Shown here: piece by piece, positions 1-8,348 of the stretch
Layout: each line of letters begins with the position of its first letter
Numbering within the stretch: position 1 is the first letter of the stretch
Notes under the pieces: generated by a model
The model's input: only the letters and a program-made list of their open reading frames with translations
What the model was told of the DNA's origin: nothing
The model's database searches: none
Program-made: the position numbers and the translations under genes
Assembly: GCF_000373645.1 (NCBI RefSeq)
Contig: NZ_KB892079.1
Location: 1-64,000 of the forward strand
DNA: 64,000 nucleotides
Source: Streptomyces sp. ATexAB-D23
GTDB taxonomy: Bacteria; Actinomycetota; Actinomycetes; Streptomycetales; Streptomycetaceae
Direction: 5' to 3'

Positions 1-42
1 GGTGGAGCTGACTGGTACTAATAGGCCGAGGGCTTGTCCTCA
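1..42 (+). rRNA. 23S ribosomal RNA, 3' end (partial)
   Basis: The first bases match the conserved 3' terminus of actinobacterial 23S rRNA (GGUGGAGCUGACUGGUACUA followed by AUAGGCCGAGGGCUUGUCCUCA). The rest of the gene lies before the window. It is followed after about 108 nt by 5S rRNA in the same direction, the usual Streptomyces rrn order. The exact mature end is estimated from the family. Confidence 0.9.
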
Positions 43-150
43 GTTGCTCGCGTCCACTGTGTTGTTCCCGGGTTGCGAACAGTTATCGCACCGGTTGAAC
101 AGCTTCACTACTTAATTGAAAAGTGTGCTTGTTCGCTAGAACCCGATAGG

Positions 151-268
151 GTTTCGGTGGTCATTGCGTTAGGGAAACGCCCGGTTACATTCCGAACCCG
201 GAAGCTAAGCCTTTCAGCGCCGATGGTACTGCAGGGGGGACCCTGTGGGAGAGTAGGACGCCGCCGAA
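151..268 (+). rRNA. 5S ribosomal RNA
   Basis: About 118 nt with the conserved 5S blocks: GUUUCGGUGGUCAU at the 5' end, the AAACGCCCGGUUACAUUCCG segment, CCGAACCCGGAAGCUAAGCC, GAUGGUACUGCAGGGG, and the 3' strand closing helix I with the 5' end. It lies directly downstream of the 23S end and upstream of a large terminator hairpin, so it closes an rrn operon. Ends are accurate to a few bases. Confidence 0.95.
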
Positions 269-277
269 CAATCTTTG

Positions 278-326
278 AAGGACCCTTGGTCCCAGCGTTC
301 AACGCTGGGACCAAGGGTCCTTTTTG
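278..326 (+). terminator. rrn operon Rho-independent terminator
   Basis: A perfect 22-bp inverted repeat (278-299 against 301-322) followed by TTTTTGTTTT. It sits 10 bp after 5S rRNA and is the most canonical intrinsic terminator in the window, with a real U-tract. Confidence 0.92.
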
Positions 327-398
327 TTTTGCCGAAGCGCGTCGGATGACCGGCTGCGCAAGAATGTCTGTAGTACCCCGATGACAGGAGCCCCACCG

Positions 399-2714
399 AT
401 GTCCACCAACTCTCCCGACGATCGTTCGGAGCGCGAGCCGCGTCGCCGGGAAGGCGGCGACCGGGGCGGCTTCGGCGGCGGCGGCCGTGACGACCGTTCG
501 CGCGGTCCGCGCCGGGACAATGACCGCGGTGGATTCCGCCGTGACGACAGCCGGCCCACCGGGGGTGGTGGCGGGTTCCGCCGCGACGACCGCGACCGTG
601 ACCGTGCCCCGCGGCGTGATGACAGCCGTGGTGGTTCGTCGGGTGGTGGGTTCCGCCGTGACGACAGTCGGGGTGGTTCCTCGGGTGGTGGTTTCCGCCG
701 TGATGACCGGGGTGGGGGCTTCGATAATCGTGGTGGCGGTTTCCGGCGTGATGACCGTGCGCCGCGTCGTGAGGACGACCGGGGCGGCCGGCCGGGCGGT
801 TTCGAGCGCAGGGACGACCGGCGTGATGACCGGCGTGACGACCGTCCGCGTGGTCCGCGCCGGGACGATGACAATCGTGGCGGTGGTTTCCGCCGTGACG
901 ACAGCCGTGGTGGTTCGTCGGGCGGTGGTTTCCGGCGTGATGACAGCCGTGGTGGTTCGTCGGGCGGTGGTTTCCGGCGTGATGACAGCCGTGGTGGTTC
1001 GTCGGGCGGTGGGTTCCGGCGTGATGACAGTCGTGGTGGTTCGTCGGGCGGTGGTTTCCGGCGTGATGACAGTCGGGGTGGTTCGTCGGGCGGTGGGTTC
1101 CGGCGTGACGACAGTCGGGGTGGTTCCTCGGGTGGTGGGTTCCGTCGCGATGACCGGGGTGGGGGCTTCGATAATCGTGGTGGCGGTTTCCGGCGTGATG
1201 ACCGTGCGCCGCGTCGTGAGGACGACCGGGGCGGCCGGCCGGGCGGTTTCGAGCGCAGGGACGACCGGCGTGATGACCGGCGTGACGACCGTCCGCGTGG
1301 TCCGCGCCGGGACGATGACAATCGTGGCGGTGGTTTCCGCCGTGACGACAGTCGGGGCGGCACCTCCGGCGGCGGCTTCCGGCGCGATGACAGCCGTGGT
1401 GGTTCGTCCGGTGGTGGGTTCCGGCGTGACGACAGCCGTGGTGGTTCGTCCGGTGGTGGGTTCCGGCGTGACGACCGTGGAGGCGGCTCCGGTGGTGGCG
1501 GCTTCCGCCGTGACGACAGCCGGCCCACCGGAGGCGGCGGCGGTGGTTTCCGGCGTGACGACCGTGACCGTGACCGAGCCCCGCGTCGTGAGGACGACCG
1601 GGGCGGCCGCCCCGGCGGCTACGAGCGGCGCGACGACCGCAGGGACGACCGGCGCGACGACCGCCCCCGTGGTCCCCGCCGCGACGACAGCCGGCCGGGC
1701 GGTGGCTCCTCCGGCGGTGGTTTCCGGCGCGACGACCGCGACCGTGGTCCCCGCCGCGACGACAACCGCCGTGACGACAACCGTGGCGGCGGCTACCGCG
1801 GCCGCGACGACCGGGACCGGGGCGGCTACCGGGGCCGGGACGACCGTGGTGGCCGTCCGGGCGGCGGGTACGAGCGCCGGGACGACCGGGACCGCGAGCC
1901 CATCAAGCGGCTGCCCATCCCCGACGAGGTCACCGGCCACGAGATCGACCCGGATGTCCGGCAGGAGCTGCTGAGCCTGCCGAAGACCCTGGCCGAGGAC
2001 GTGGCCAGGAACCTGGTCATGGTCGCCCGGCTCATCGACGAGGACCCCGAGCAGGCGTACGCGTACTCGCGCATCGCCCTGCGGCTGGCCTCACGTGTCG
2101 CCGCTGTCCGTGAGGCCGCGGGCTTCGCCGCCTACGCGACCCAGAAGTACGCGGAGGCGCTGGCGGAGTTCCGGGCGTCCCGTCGCATGACCGGGTCCGT
2201 CGAGCTGTGGCCCGTCATGGCCGACTGCGAGCGCGGTCTCGGCCGGCCCGAGAAGGCCATGGCGATGGCCGGCGAGCCCGAGGTGCAGAAGCTGGACAAG
2301 GCCGGTCAGGTCGAGATGCGTCTCGTCGCCGCCGGAGCCCGCCGGGACATGGGGCAGATCGACGCCGCCATCGTGACGTTGCAGAGCCCCGAGCTGGCGT
2401 CGAGCGCCGTGCACCCCTGGACCCCGCGCCTGCGCTACGCCTACGCCGACGCCCTGCTCGCCGCGGGTCGCGAGGACGAGGCGCGCGAGTGGTTCGGCAA
2501 GGCGCTGGAGGCGGACAAGGAAGGCGCGACGGACGCGTCGGACCGCCTCGCCGAGCTCGACGGCGTCGAGTTCGTCGACGCCCTCGACGAGGACGAGGAC
2601 GTCACCGGGACGCCCGTGGTGGCCGTGCCGGACAGCGACGACGCCGACGGCACCGATGACAGCGATGCAAGCGAGATCGCCGACGCCGACGAGGACGGCC
2701 CGGCCAAGGCGTAA
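399..2714 (+). CDS. RDD/RGG-repeat protein with TPR-like C-terminal domain
   Basis: 771 aa. Residues about 5-500 are a disordered Arg/Asp/Gly-rich region with eleven copies of SRGG[ST]SGGG inside 14-residue units, many RDD and RGG motifs, and one long duplicated block. Residues about 505-720 are alpha-helical and TPR-like (RNLVMVARLIDEDPEQAYAY onward), and the tail is acidic. The ATG at 399 has AGGAG 9 nt upstream; the in-frame ATG at 381 lacks such a site. RGG/RDD-type low complexity is typical of RNA-binding disordered regions in general. The position immediately after the rrn terminator is suggestive, but function is unknown. Length probably varies between strains because of repeat slippage. 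Confidence 0.85.
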   Translation: MSTNSPDDRSEREPRRREGGDRGGFGGGGRDDRSRGPRRDNDRGGFRRDDSRPTGGGGGFRRDDRDRDRAPRRDDSRGGSSGGGFRRDDSRGGSSGGGFRRDDRGGGFDNRGGGFRRDDRAPRREDDRGGRPGGFERRDDRRDDRRDDRPRGPRRDDDNRGGGFRRDDSRGGSSGGGFRRDDSRGGSSGGGFRRDDSRGGSSGGGFRRDDSRGGSSGGGFRRDDSRGGSSGGGFRRDDSRGGSSGGGFRRDDRGGGFDNRGGGFRRDDRAPRREDDRGGRPGGFERRDDRRDDRRDDRPRGPRRDDDNRGGGFRRDDSRGGTSGGGFRRDDSRGGSSGGGFRRDDSRGGSSGGGFRRDDRGGGSGGGGFRRDDSRPTGGGGGGFRRDDRDRDRAPRREDDRGGRPGGYERRDDRRDDRRDDRPRGPRRDDSRPGGGSSGGGFRRDDRDRGPRRDDNRRDDNRGGGYRGRDDRDRGGYRGRDDRGGRPGGGYERRDDRDREPIKRLPIPDEVTGHEIDPDVRQELLSLPKTLAEDVARNLVMVARLIDEDPEQAYAYSRIALRLASRVAAVREAAGFAAYATQKYAEALAEFRASRRMTGSVELWPVMADCERGLGRPEKAMAMAGEPEVQKLDKAGQVEMRLVAAGARRDMGQIDAAIVTLQSPELASSAVHPWTPRLRYAYADALLAAGREDEAREWFGKALEADKEGATDASDRLAELDGVEFVDALDEDEDVTGTPVVAVPDSDDADGTDDSDASEIADADEDGPAKA
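702..1351 (+). repeat. 203-bp perfect direct duplication plus 42-bp tandem units inside the RDD gene
   Basis: Bases 702-904 and 1149-1351 are identical over 203 bp, offset 447 bp. The intervening DNA consists of near-identical 42-bp units encoding the 14-residue SRGGSSGGGFRRDD repeat. 447 is divisible by three, so the frame is kept. This is coding repeat DNA, not a CRISPR array: units touch with no spacers. Confidence 0.9.
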
Positions 2715-2720
2715 CGCATG

Positions 2721-2768
2721 ACATGAGGAGGAGGGCGGCACCCCCGGGTGCCGCCCTCCTCCTCATGT
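2721..2768. terminator. Bidirectional terminator hairpin
   Basis: A perfect 23-bp inverted repeat (2721-2743 / 2746-2768) with a 2-nt centre. It lies between the convergent RDD gene (ends 2714) and the DUF1015 gene (ends 2785 on the minus strand), so it can serve both. Confidence 0.8.
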
Positions 2769-2784
2769 GTGGGCATGTGTGGGC

Positions 2785-4065
2785 TCAGCCGAGAGCGAGG
2801 CTCCGCAGGACCAGGCCGGTGGCCGGTTTCGGGCCGAAGGAAGTCGACTTGCGGGGCATGGTGACGCCCTGCCGGGCCAGGTCCCGGACGAGTTCCTCGC
2901 GCACCGGATGCATCAGCACCGCCGTCGAACCGTTCCGCTCGGCCTGTTCGACGGCGGCCGAGGTGTCGTGGATGTACGCGATGTGCGCCGGGTCGTCCGG
3001 GATCCGCCAGACATGGTCGAGCAGCGCCGAGTGCAGGACCGTCGCGTCCAGGGTGCGCCAGGCGTCCGGCCGGTGCGCCGGAACCGTACGGGCGAGCAGC
3101 GCCTCGTCGGGCCGGTCGACCAGATGGAAGCCGCCGTCGCCCGCCAGCAGGAACGCGTTCCCCTCGGTGGCCGCGGCGGCCAGGGCGTCCAGGGCACGGG
3201 GGAGCGGCCCCTCGACCTCGCGTACGCGGAACAGGCCGGCCAGTGCGGCCAGCGCGTCCGAGACGGGCAGGCCGTGCAGCAGCCGGTGGATGGAGCGGAC
3301 CCGGAGCGGGTAGCGGGCCGTGTCGACCAGGAGGACCAGGCCGAAGTCCCAGGGGCCCGGTTCGGCGTGCTCCTGCTGGAGCCTGAGGTAGGTGGCCCAG
3401 CGGTGGTGGCCGTCCGCGATCAGCGCCTGGCGCCGGCTCAGGTCCGCCGTCGTCTCCGCGCGGTCGGCGGGATCGGTGACCGCCCACAGCCGGTGGCGGA
3501 AGCCGTCCTCCGTGGTCGTGGCGAGCAGCGGCGGACCCTCGACGGTCCGCTCGATGACGGCGGTCGCCCCCGTGGCCGCGTCCCCGTCGCTGCGGTACGT
3601 CAGCAGCAGCGGCTCCAGATGGGCCGCGGTGGTGCGCATCAGATCGGCCCGGTCCTCGACGACATGCGCCATCACGTCCTCGTGCGGGAGCACCACGCCG
3701 TCGGCAGGGCCGGAGAGCGCGAGCGCGCCGACGATGCCTCGTTGCAGGATCCCGTCGCCGCGCTGCTCGTACACGTACAGGGTGGGCTCCGCGTCGGGGG
3801 CGAGTATGCCCTCGGCGAGCCAGCTGTCCAGGGTGGCGGCGGCCTGTTCGTTGCGGGCGGTGACCGTTTCGGCCTGCGGCAGGATCAGCCGCACGATGTT
3901 GTGCGGGTCGGCCGATTCCAGGTGGAGCAGCCCGTCGGGCCGTACGACGACGTCGTACGGGGGCGAGGTCACCGCGGAGAGACTGCCGACCCGCTCGGGG
4001 ACGTAACGCAGTCCACGGAAGGGGATCAGACGCAGTCCCTGCTCCGCCGTGCCTCGTGTGTTCAT
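2785..4065 (-). CDS. DUF1015 family protein
   Basis: 426 aa. The N-terminus (GLRLIPFRGLRYVPERVGSL, then SPPYDVVVRPDGLLHLESAD and PHNIVRL) is the family's signature: start from FRGLRY, the SPPYDV turn and the NIVRLILP strand. A central IADGHHRWATYLRLQ motif is also characteristic. The family is soluble and poorly characterised; I do not assign an enzymatic activity. No Shine-Dalgarno precedes the ATG at 4065, but TACGAT lies 6 nt upstream, so the mRNA is probably leaderless. It is divergent from the HAD gene at 4137. Confidence 0.88.
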   Translation of the reverse strand: MNTRGTAEQGLRLIPFRGLRYVPERVGSLSAVTSPPYDVVVRPDGLLHLESADPHNIVRLILPQAETVTARNEQAAATLDSWLAEGILAPDAEPTLYVYEQRGDGILQRGIVGALALSGPADGVVLPHEDVMAHVVEDRADLMRTTAAHLEPLLLTYRSDGDAATGATAVIERTVEGPPLLATTTEDGFRHRLWAVTDPADRAETTADLSRRQALIADGHHRWATYLRLQQEHAEPGPWDFGLVLLVDTARYPLRVRSIHRLLHGLPVSDALAALAGLFRVREVEGPLPRALDALAAAATEGNAFLLAGDGGFHLVDRPDEALLARTVPAHRPDAWRTLDATVLHSALLDHVWRIPDDPAHIAYIHDTSAAVEQAERNGSTAVLMHPVREELVRDLARQGVTMPRKSTSFGPKPATGLVLRSLALG

Positions 4066-4071
4066 TTCTGC

Positions 4072-4077
4072 ATCGTA
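4072..4077 (-). promoter_or_regulatory. Putative -10 element, leaderless DUF1015 gene
   Basis: Reading the minus strand, TACGAT is followed by 6 nt and the ATG at 4065. That spacing puts transcription start at or next to the initiation codon, and no ribosome-binding site is present. Confidence 0.5.
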
Positions 4078-4136
4078 TGTGCGGCACGGCGATGCGCGAT
4101 GATCGGGGGAGAAGCAGGCTATGAGGAGCGCGCGAT

Positions 4137-5165
4137 ATGAGTCAGGCGAGCAGGACCACCCCGAGCGGCAGCGGCACCGCGCTGAGCGCAGCGTACGACA
4201 CGGCGCTGCTCGACCTCGACGGGGTGGTGTACGCGGGCGGGCTGGCCATCGACCACGCGGTCGAGGCGCTCGGCACGGCCCGGGACGGCGGGATGCACCT
4301 GGCGTACGTCACCAACAACGCGCTGCGCACCCCGGCCGCCGTCGCGCGGCACCTGACCGAACTGGGCGTCCCGGCCGACCCCACCGACGTGATCACCTCG
4401 GCGCAGGCGGTGGCCCGGCTCGTCGCCGACCAGTTGCCCGCCGGGGCGCGGGTGCTGGTCATCGGTGGCGAGGGGCTGCGGGTCGCCCTGCGCGAGCGGG
4501 GCCTTCAGCCGGTGGAGTCGGCGGACGACGACCCGGCCGCGGTGGTGCAGGGGTACGGCGGCCCGGACCTCGCGTGGGGCCGGTTCGCCGAGGCCTCGTA
4601 CGCGATCAACCGGGGGCTGCCGTGGTTCGCCTCCAACACCGACCTGACGATTCCGGGCGCCCGGGGGATCGCGCCGGGCAACGGGGCGGCCGTCGAGGTC
4701 GTCCGGATCGCGACCGGTGCCGAGCCGCAGGTGGCCGGGAAGCCGCTCCCCCCGATGCACCGCGAGACCGTGCTGCGCACCGGGGCCGAACGGCCGCTCG
4801 TCGTGGGCGACCGGCTCGACACCGACATCGAGGGCGCGTTCAACGGGGGCGTCGACTCGCTGCTCGTACTCACCGGAGTCACGGACGCGGCGCGGCTGGT
4901 GGCAGCGGCGCCCGAGCACCGGCCGACTTACGTCGACGCGGACCTGCGCGGCCTGCTCACCGGTCAGCCCGAGGTGACGCCGGCCGGCGAGGGCTTCGGC
5001 TGCGGCGGCTGGACGGCGACCGCGCGGGACGGCCGGCTCGTGCTGGACGGCGACGGCGGCCCGCTCGACGGACTGCGGGCGCTGTGTGCGGCCGCCTGGT
5101 CGCACGCCGGTGACGGGGCGTGCGCGCTGGACGCGGGAAGGGCCGTGGCCCGGCTCGGACTGTAG
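4137..5165 (+). CDS. HAD-superfamily (IIA) phosphatase
   Basis: 342 aa. Motif I is LLDLDGVVYAGG with the nucleophile Asp at about residue 26 and the acid/base Asp at 28. Motif II is AYVTNNALRTP, and motif IV is VVGDRLDTDIEGAFNGGVDS near residues 221-240. The layout is that of NagD/phosphoglycolate-phosphatase-like HAD-IIA enzymes with a C2 cap between motifs II and III; the substrate cannot be told. The ATG at 4137 has GAGGAG about 9 nt upstream. It is followed by an unrelated iron-transport operon. Confidence 0.9.
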   Translation: MSQASRTTPSGSGTALSAAYDTALLDLDGVVYAGGLAIDHAVEALGTARDGGMHLAYVTNNALRTPAAVARHLTELGVPADPTDVITSAQAVARLVADQLPAGARVLVIGGEGLRVALRERGLQPVESADDDPAAVVQGYGGPDLAWGRFAEASYAINRGLPWFASNTDLTIPGARGIAPGNGAAVEVVRIATGAEPQVAGKPLPPMHRETVLRTGAERPLVVGDRLDTDIEGAFNGGVDSLLVLTGVTDAARLVAAAPEHRPTYVDADLRGLLTGQPEVTPAGEGFGCGGWTATARDGRLVLDGDGGPLDGLRALCAAAWSHAGDGACALDAGRAVARLGL

Positions 5166-5239
5166 GAGCCGGGACGGACAGGCGGTGGGCAGGGTGAAAG
5201 CGCAGGTGGAGGGGGGAAACCGGGCCAGGGGCGCGGAAG

Positions 5240-5258
5240 GCTGGATAGGCTAACCTAA
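5240..5258 (+). promoter_or_regulatory. Iron box (DmdR/IdeR-type) over a leaderless promoter
   Basis: The 19-mer ending ATAGGCTAACCTAA matches the DmdR/IdeR consensus TTAGGTTAGGCTAACCTAA at 15 of 19 positions, with the right half perfect. It contains TAACCT (5251-5256), a -10-like hexamer 6 nt before the GTG at 5263. A bound repressor would cover the core promoter of the permease operon. Consensus is from known DmdR1/IdeR sites; binding here is inferred. Confidence 0.7.
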
Positions 5259-5262
5259 CCGG

Positions 5263-6327
5263 GTGTTGGTTGAGAGCCCCCCGGATTCCAGTTCCGGCCC
5301 GATAGCCGCGCCGGACAAGCCTGCCGCCCCCCGCAGACGTCACGCGGCGCGAGCGGCGGGGCTCCTGGTGGCCGTGGCCGTCCTCGTGCTGGTGTGCTTC
5401 GCGAGCATCGCGATCGGCGCCAAGGCGCTGCCCCTCTCCGACGTGTGGCACGGCCTGTTCCACTACGCGGGCGGCAACGACGACGTCCTCGTACGCCAGG
5501 TGCGGATTCCGCGCACCCTGCTCGGGCTGCTCGTCGGCGCCGCGCTCGGGCTCGCCGGGGCGGTGATGCAGGCGCTGACCCGCAACCCCCTCGCGGAGCC
5601 CGGCATCCTCGGCGTCAACGCGGGTGCGTCGGCGGCCGTCGTCTCGGCCATCAGCTTCTTCGGTGTGACCTCGCTGACCGGCTACGTCTGGTTCGCCTTC
5701 GCGGGCGCCGCGATCGTGTCGGTGGCCGTGTACTTCCTCGGCGGCAGCCGCTCCGCCACCCCGGTGCGCCTCGCGCTCGCCGGGACGGCCGTCACCGCCG
5801 CGCTGTACGGGTACGTCAACGCCGTACAGCTGCTGGACTCGGCGGCGCTGGACCGGCTGCGGTTCTGGACGGTCGGCTCGCTGGCCTCCGCGAACACCGA
5901 GACGGTCGGCAAGGTGTGGCCGTTCATCGCGCTGGGCGTGCTGCTGACCGTCTTCATCGCGCGCCCGCTCAACGCCCTGGAGATGGGCGACGACACGGCG
6001 CGGGCCCTCGGCGCCCATCTGACCCGGACCCGTGTCCTCGCGATGCTCGCCGTCACCCTGCTGTGCGGGGCGGCCACCGCGGCGTGCGGGCCGATCGTCT
6101 TCATCGGGCTGATGATCCCGCACCTGGTACGCACCCTCACCGGGCCCGACCTGCGGTGGATCCTGCCGTACGCGGCGGTGCTCTCCCCGGTGCTCCTGCT
6201 CGGCGCGGACGTGGTGGGCCGGGTCATCGCCCGCCCGTCCGAACTCCAGGTCGGCATCGTCACGGCACTCATCGGCGGGCCCGTCTTCATCCACCTCGTA
6301 CGACGCAAGAGGATGTCCCAGCTGTGA
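5263..6327 (+). CDS. FecCD-family iron-siderophore ABC permease 1
   Basis: 354 aa, polytopic. After a Pro/Ala-rich cytoplasmic start come about 9-10 hydrophobic segments. Family motifs include RIPRTLLGLLVGAALGLAGA, the QALTRNPLAEPGILGVNAGA loop that contacts the ATPase, and GPIVFIGLMIPHLVRTLTG near the C-terminus. It is the first gene of a three-gene operon and overlaps the next by GTGA. No ribosome-binding site precedes the GTG; the start coincides with the expected transcription start, so a leaderless mRNA is likely. Iron-box control fits uptake of a ferric siderophore. No substrate-binding lipoprotein is encoded nearby. Confidence 0.92.
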   Translation: MLVESPPDSSSGPIAAPDKPAAPRRRHAARAAGLLVAVAVLVLVCFASIAIGAKALPLSDVWHGLFHYAGGNDDVLVRQVRIPRTLLGLLVGAALGLAGAVMQALTRNPLAEPGILGVNAGASAAVVSAISFFGVTSLTGYVWFAFAGAAIVSVAVYFLGGSRSATPVRLALAGTAVTAALYGYVNAVQLLDSAALDRLRFWTVGSLASANTETVGKVWPFIALGVLLTVFIARPLNALEMGDDTARALGAHLTRTRVLAMLAVTLLCGAATAACGPIVFIGLMIPHLVRTLTGPDLRWILPYAAVLSPVLLLGADVVGRVIARPSELQVGIVTALIGGPVFIHLVRRKRMSQL

Positions 6328-7397
6328 ACGCCACGACCACGAAGGGGCCGGCCCACGGCGGCCGGCCGGTGCGGGCGGTGCGCACACCCGGCGGGTACTC
6401 GTTCCGGATGAACGTCCGGGCCGCCCTGGTCGTCCTGTTCCTGGCCGTCGTGGCGGCCGGGGCGGCGGTCGTCCTCATCGGCAGCGGCGACTTCCCGATG
6501 ACGCCCGGCGAGGTCCTCACCACGCTCTTCGGCCACGGCACCTTCCAGCAGGAGTTCATCGTCACGGACCTGCGGCTGCCGCGGGTGCTCGTCGGGCTCC
6601 TCGTCGGCGCTGCGCTCGGGGCCGGCGGAGCCGTCTTCCAGACCATCTCCCGCAACCCGCTCGGCAGCCCCGACGTCCTCGGCTTCGGGCAGGGCGCCGC
6701 GGTCGGCGCGCTCACCGTCATCGTCCTGTTCCAGGGCAGCGCGGCGGCGGTATCGGCCGGTGCCGTCACCGGCGGCCTGCTGACCGGCGTCGCCGTCTAC
6801 CTGCTCGCCTGGAAACGCGGCGTGCACGGCTTCCGGCTCGTCCTGGTCGGGATCGGCGCCGCCGCCATGCTGACCGCCGTGACCCAGTACCTCATCACCA
6901 AGGCCGATCTGGTCGACGCGACGCGTGCCGTCGTCTGGATGACCGGCTCCCTCGACGGCCGGGACTGGGCCCAGGTCTGGCCCCTGCTCGCCGTCTGCGC
7001 CGTGCTGCTCCCGCTGGTGTACGGGCACGGTCCCGCCCTGCGGGTCATGGAGATGGGCGACGACGCCGCGTACGCGCTCGGCGTGCGGGTCGAACGCACC
7101 CGCCTCCTCCTCATGGGCTCCGCCGTCCTGCTCGTCGCCGTCGCCACGGCCGCCGCCGGACCCATCGCGTTCGTCTCGCTGAGCGCCCCGCAGCTGGCGC
7201 GCCGGCTCACCCGGTCCACGGGCCCCAACCTGATGGCCGCGACCGTCATGGGCGCGGCGCTCCTGCTCGTCGCCGACTGGATCGCGCTCGACGCGTTCGG
7301 GGACCGGCAGCTGCCCGTCGGCGTCGTCACCGGGGTGCTGGGCGGCTGCTACCTGGTGTGGCTCCTGGTGACCGAGCGCAAGGCGGGCCGCATATGA
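6324..7397 (+). CDS. FecCD-family iron-siderophore ABC permease 2
   Basis: 357 aa, membrane-embedded. It has the same signatures as its upstream partner: LRLPRVLVGLLVGAALGAGG, QTISRNPLGSPDVLGFGQGA and GPIAFVSLSAPQLARRLTR. The GTG at 6324 overlaps the previous stop by 4 bp (GTGA) with AGAGGA about 10 nt upstream, indicating translational coupling. Two non-identical FecCD permeases normally form a heterodimer (as FepD/FepG). The long open frame continuing upstream of 6324 is an out-of-frame artefact over the first permease. Confidence 0.92.
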   Translation: MNATTTKGPAHGGRPVRAVRTPGGYSFRMNVRAALVVLFLAVVAAGAAVVLIGSGDFPMTPGEVLTTLFGHGTFQQEFIVTDLRLPRVLVGLLVGAALGAGGAVFQTISRNPLGSPDVLGFGQGAAVGALTVIVLFQGSAAAVSAGAVTGGLLTGVAVYLLAWKRGVHGFRLVLVGIGAAAMLTAVTQYLITKADLVDATRAVVWMTGSLDGRDWAQVWPLLAVCAVLLPLVYGHGPALRVMEMGDDAAYALGVRVERTRLLLMGSAVLLVAVATAAAGPIAFVSLSAPQLARRLTRSTGPNLMAATVMGAALLLVADWIALDAFGDRQLPVGVVTGVLGGCYLVWLLVTERKAGRI

Positions 7398-8263
7398 GAC
7401 CCCGTGCCGGCACCGCCGCCCCCACCGAACCGTCCGACCCCCGGAGTACGACCATGCAGCGCCTCACCGCGGACCAGGTGACCCTCGGATACGACCAGCG
7501 GGTCATCGCGGAGAACCTCTCGGTCGAGATACCCGACCACTCGTTCACCGTGATCGTCGGCCCCAACGCCTGCGGCAAGTCGACCCTGCTGCGGGCGCTT
7601 TCGCGGATGCTGAAGCCGAGCCGGGGCCAGGTGCTGCTGGACGGGCAGTCGATCCACGGCCTGCCCGCGAAGAAGGTCGCGAAGACCCTGGGCCTGCTGC
7701 CCCAGTCCTCGATCGCGCCGGACGGCATCACCGTCGCGGACCTCGTGGCACGGGGGCGCTACCCGCACCAGGGGCTGCTGCGGCAGTGGTCGCCCGAGGA
7801 CGAACGCGTGGTCGAGGATTCGATGGCGTCGACCGGGGTCGGTGAACTCGCCGATCGCTATGTCGACGAATTGTCCGGCGGCCAGCGCCAGCGGGTCTGG
7901 ATCGCGATGGCCCTCGCCCAGCAGACGCCGCTGCTGCTCCTGGACGAGCCGACGACGTACCTCGACATCCAGCACCAGATCGACGTCCTCGACCTGTGCG
8001 CCGAACTGCACGAGACGCGGGGGCGCACGCTGGTGGCCGTGCTGCACGACCTGAACCACGCGGCGCGCTACGCCACGCACCTCATCGCGATGCGGGGCGG
8101 GGAGGTCGTCGCGGAAGGGGCACCGGGGGAGATCGTCACCGCGGAGCTGGTGGAGCGGGTGTTCGGGCTGCGGTGCCAGGTGATCTCCGATCCGGAGACG
8201 GGGACGCCGTTGGTGGTGCCGGCCGCGCGGGGGCGCGGGGCGCGCGGGTCCGTGGCGGTGTGA
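7394..8263 (+). CDS. Iron-siderophore ABC transporter ATP-binding protein
   Basis: 289 aa cytoplasmic ATPase. Walker A GPNACGKSTL (about residues 56-65), Q-loop LGLLPQSS, signature LSGGQRQRVWIAMALAQ, Walker B LLLLDEPTTYLD and switch His in LHDLNHAARY are all intact. It is a FepC/FhuC-like member and energises the two permeases upstream. The ATG at 7394 overlaps the permease stop (ATGA). The next ATG inside the frame (7454, MQRLTADQV) begins the conserved domain and is a possible alternative start. Confidence 0.93.
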   Translation: MRPRAGTAAPTEPSDPRSTTMQRLTADQVTLGYDQRVIAENLSVEIPDHSFTVIVGPNACGKSTLLRALSRMLKPSRGQVLLDGQSIHGLPAKKVAKTLGLLPQSSIAPDGITVADLVARGRYPHQGLLRQWSPEDERVVEDSMASTGVGELADRYVDELSGGQRQRVWIAMALAQQTPLLLLDEPTTYLDIQHQIDVLDLCAELHETRGRTLVAVLHDLNHAARYATHLIAMRGGEVVAEGAPGEIVTAELVERVFGLRCQVISDPETGTPLVVPAARGRGARGSVAV

Positions 8264-8290
8264 CCCCGGGCCCCGGGCCCCGGGCCCCGG
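8264..8290. repeat. CCCCGGG heptad microsatellite
   Basis: Immediately after the ATPase stop codon, CCCCGGG is repeated in tandem about 3.9 times. It is self-complementary and could form alternative hairpins at the operon end; no U-tract follows. Confidence 0.7.
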
Positions 8291-8348
8291 TTCCGTCCTC
8301 GATGGCCGGACGGGCTCGGTCCTGCCGGCCGGGCCCGGACCGGTGTGG

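Noticed and set aside
702..1351. CRISPR-like regular repeats
   Set aside because: The units touch with no unique spacers, lie in one reading frame and encode protein; no cas genes.
108..1940. 610-codon antisense frame rich in VVTAETT/TRRTTTAV
   Set aside because: It is the mirror of the RDD repeats, crosses the rrn terminator and 5S end, and has no start signal or family resemblance.
2441..4087. 548-codon minus-strand frame overlapping DUF1015
   Set aside because: Arg/Pro-rich, out of frame with the DUF1015 motifs, and crosses the 2721-2768 terminator.
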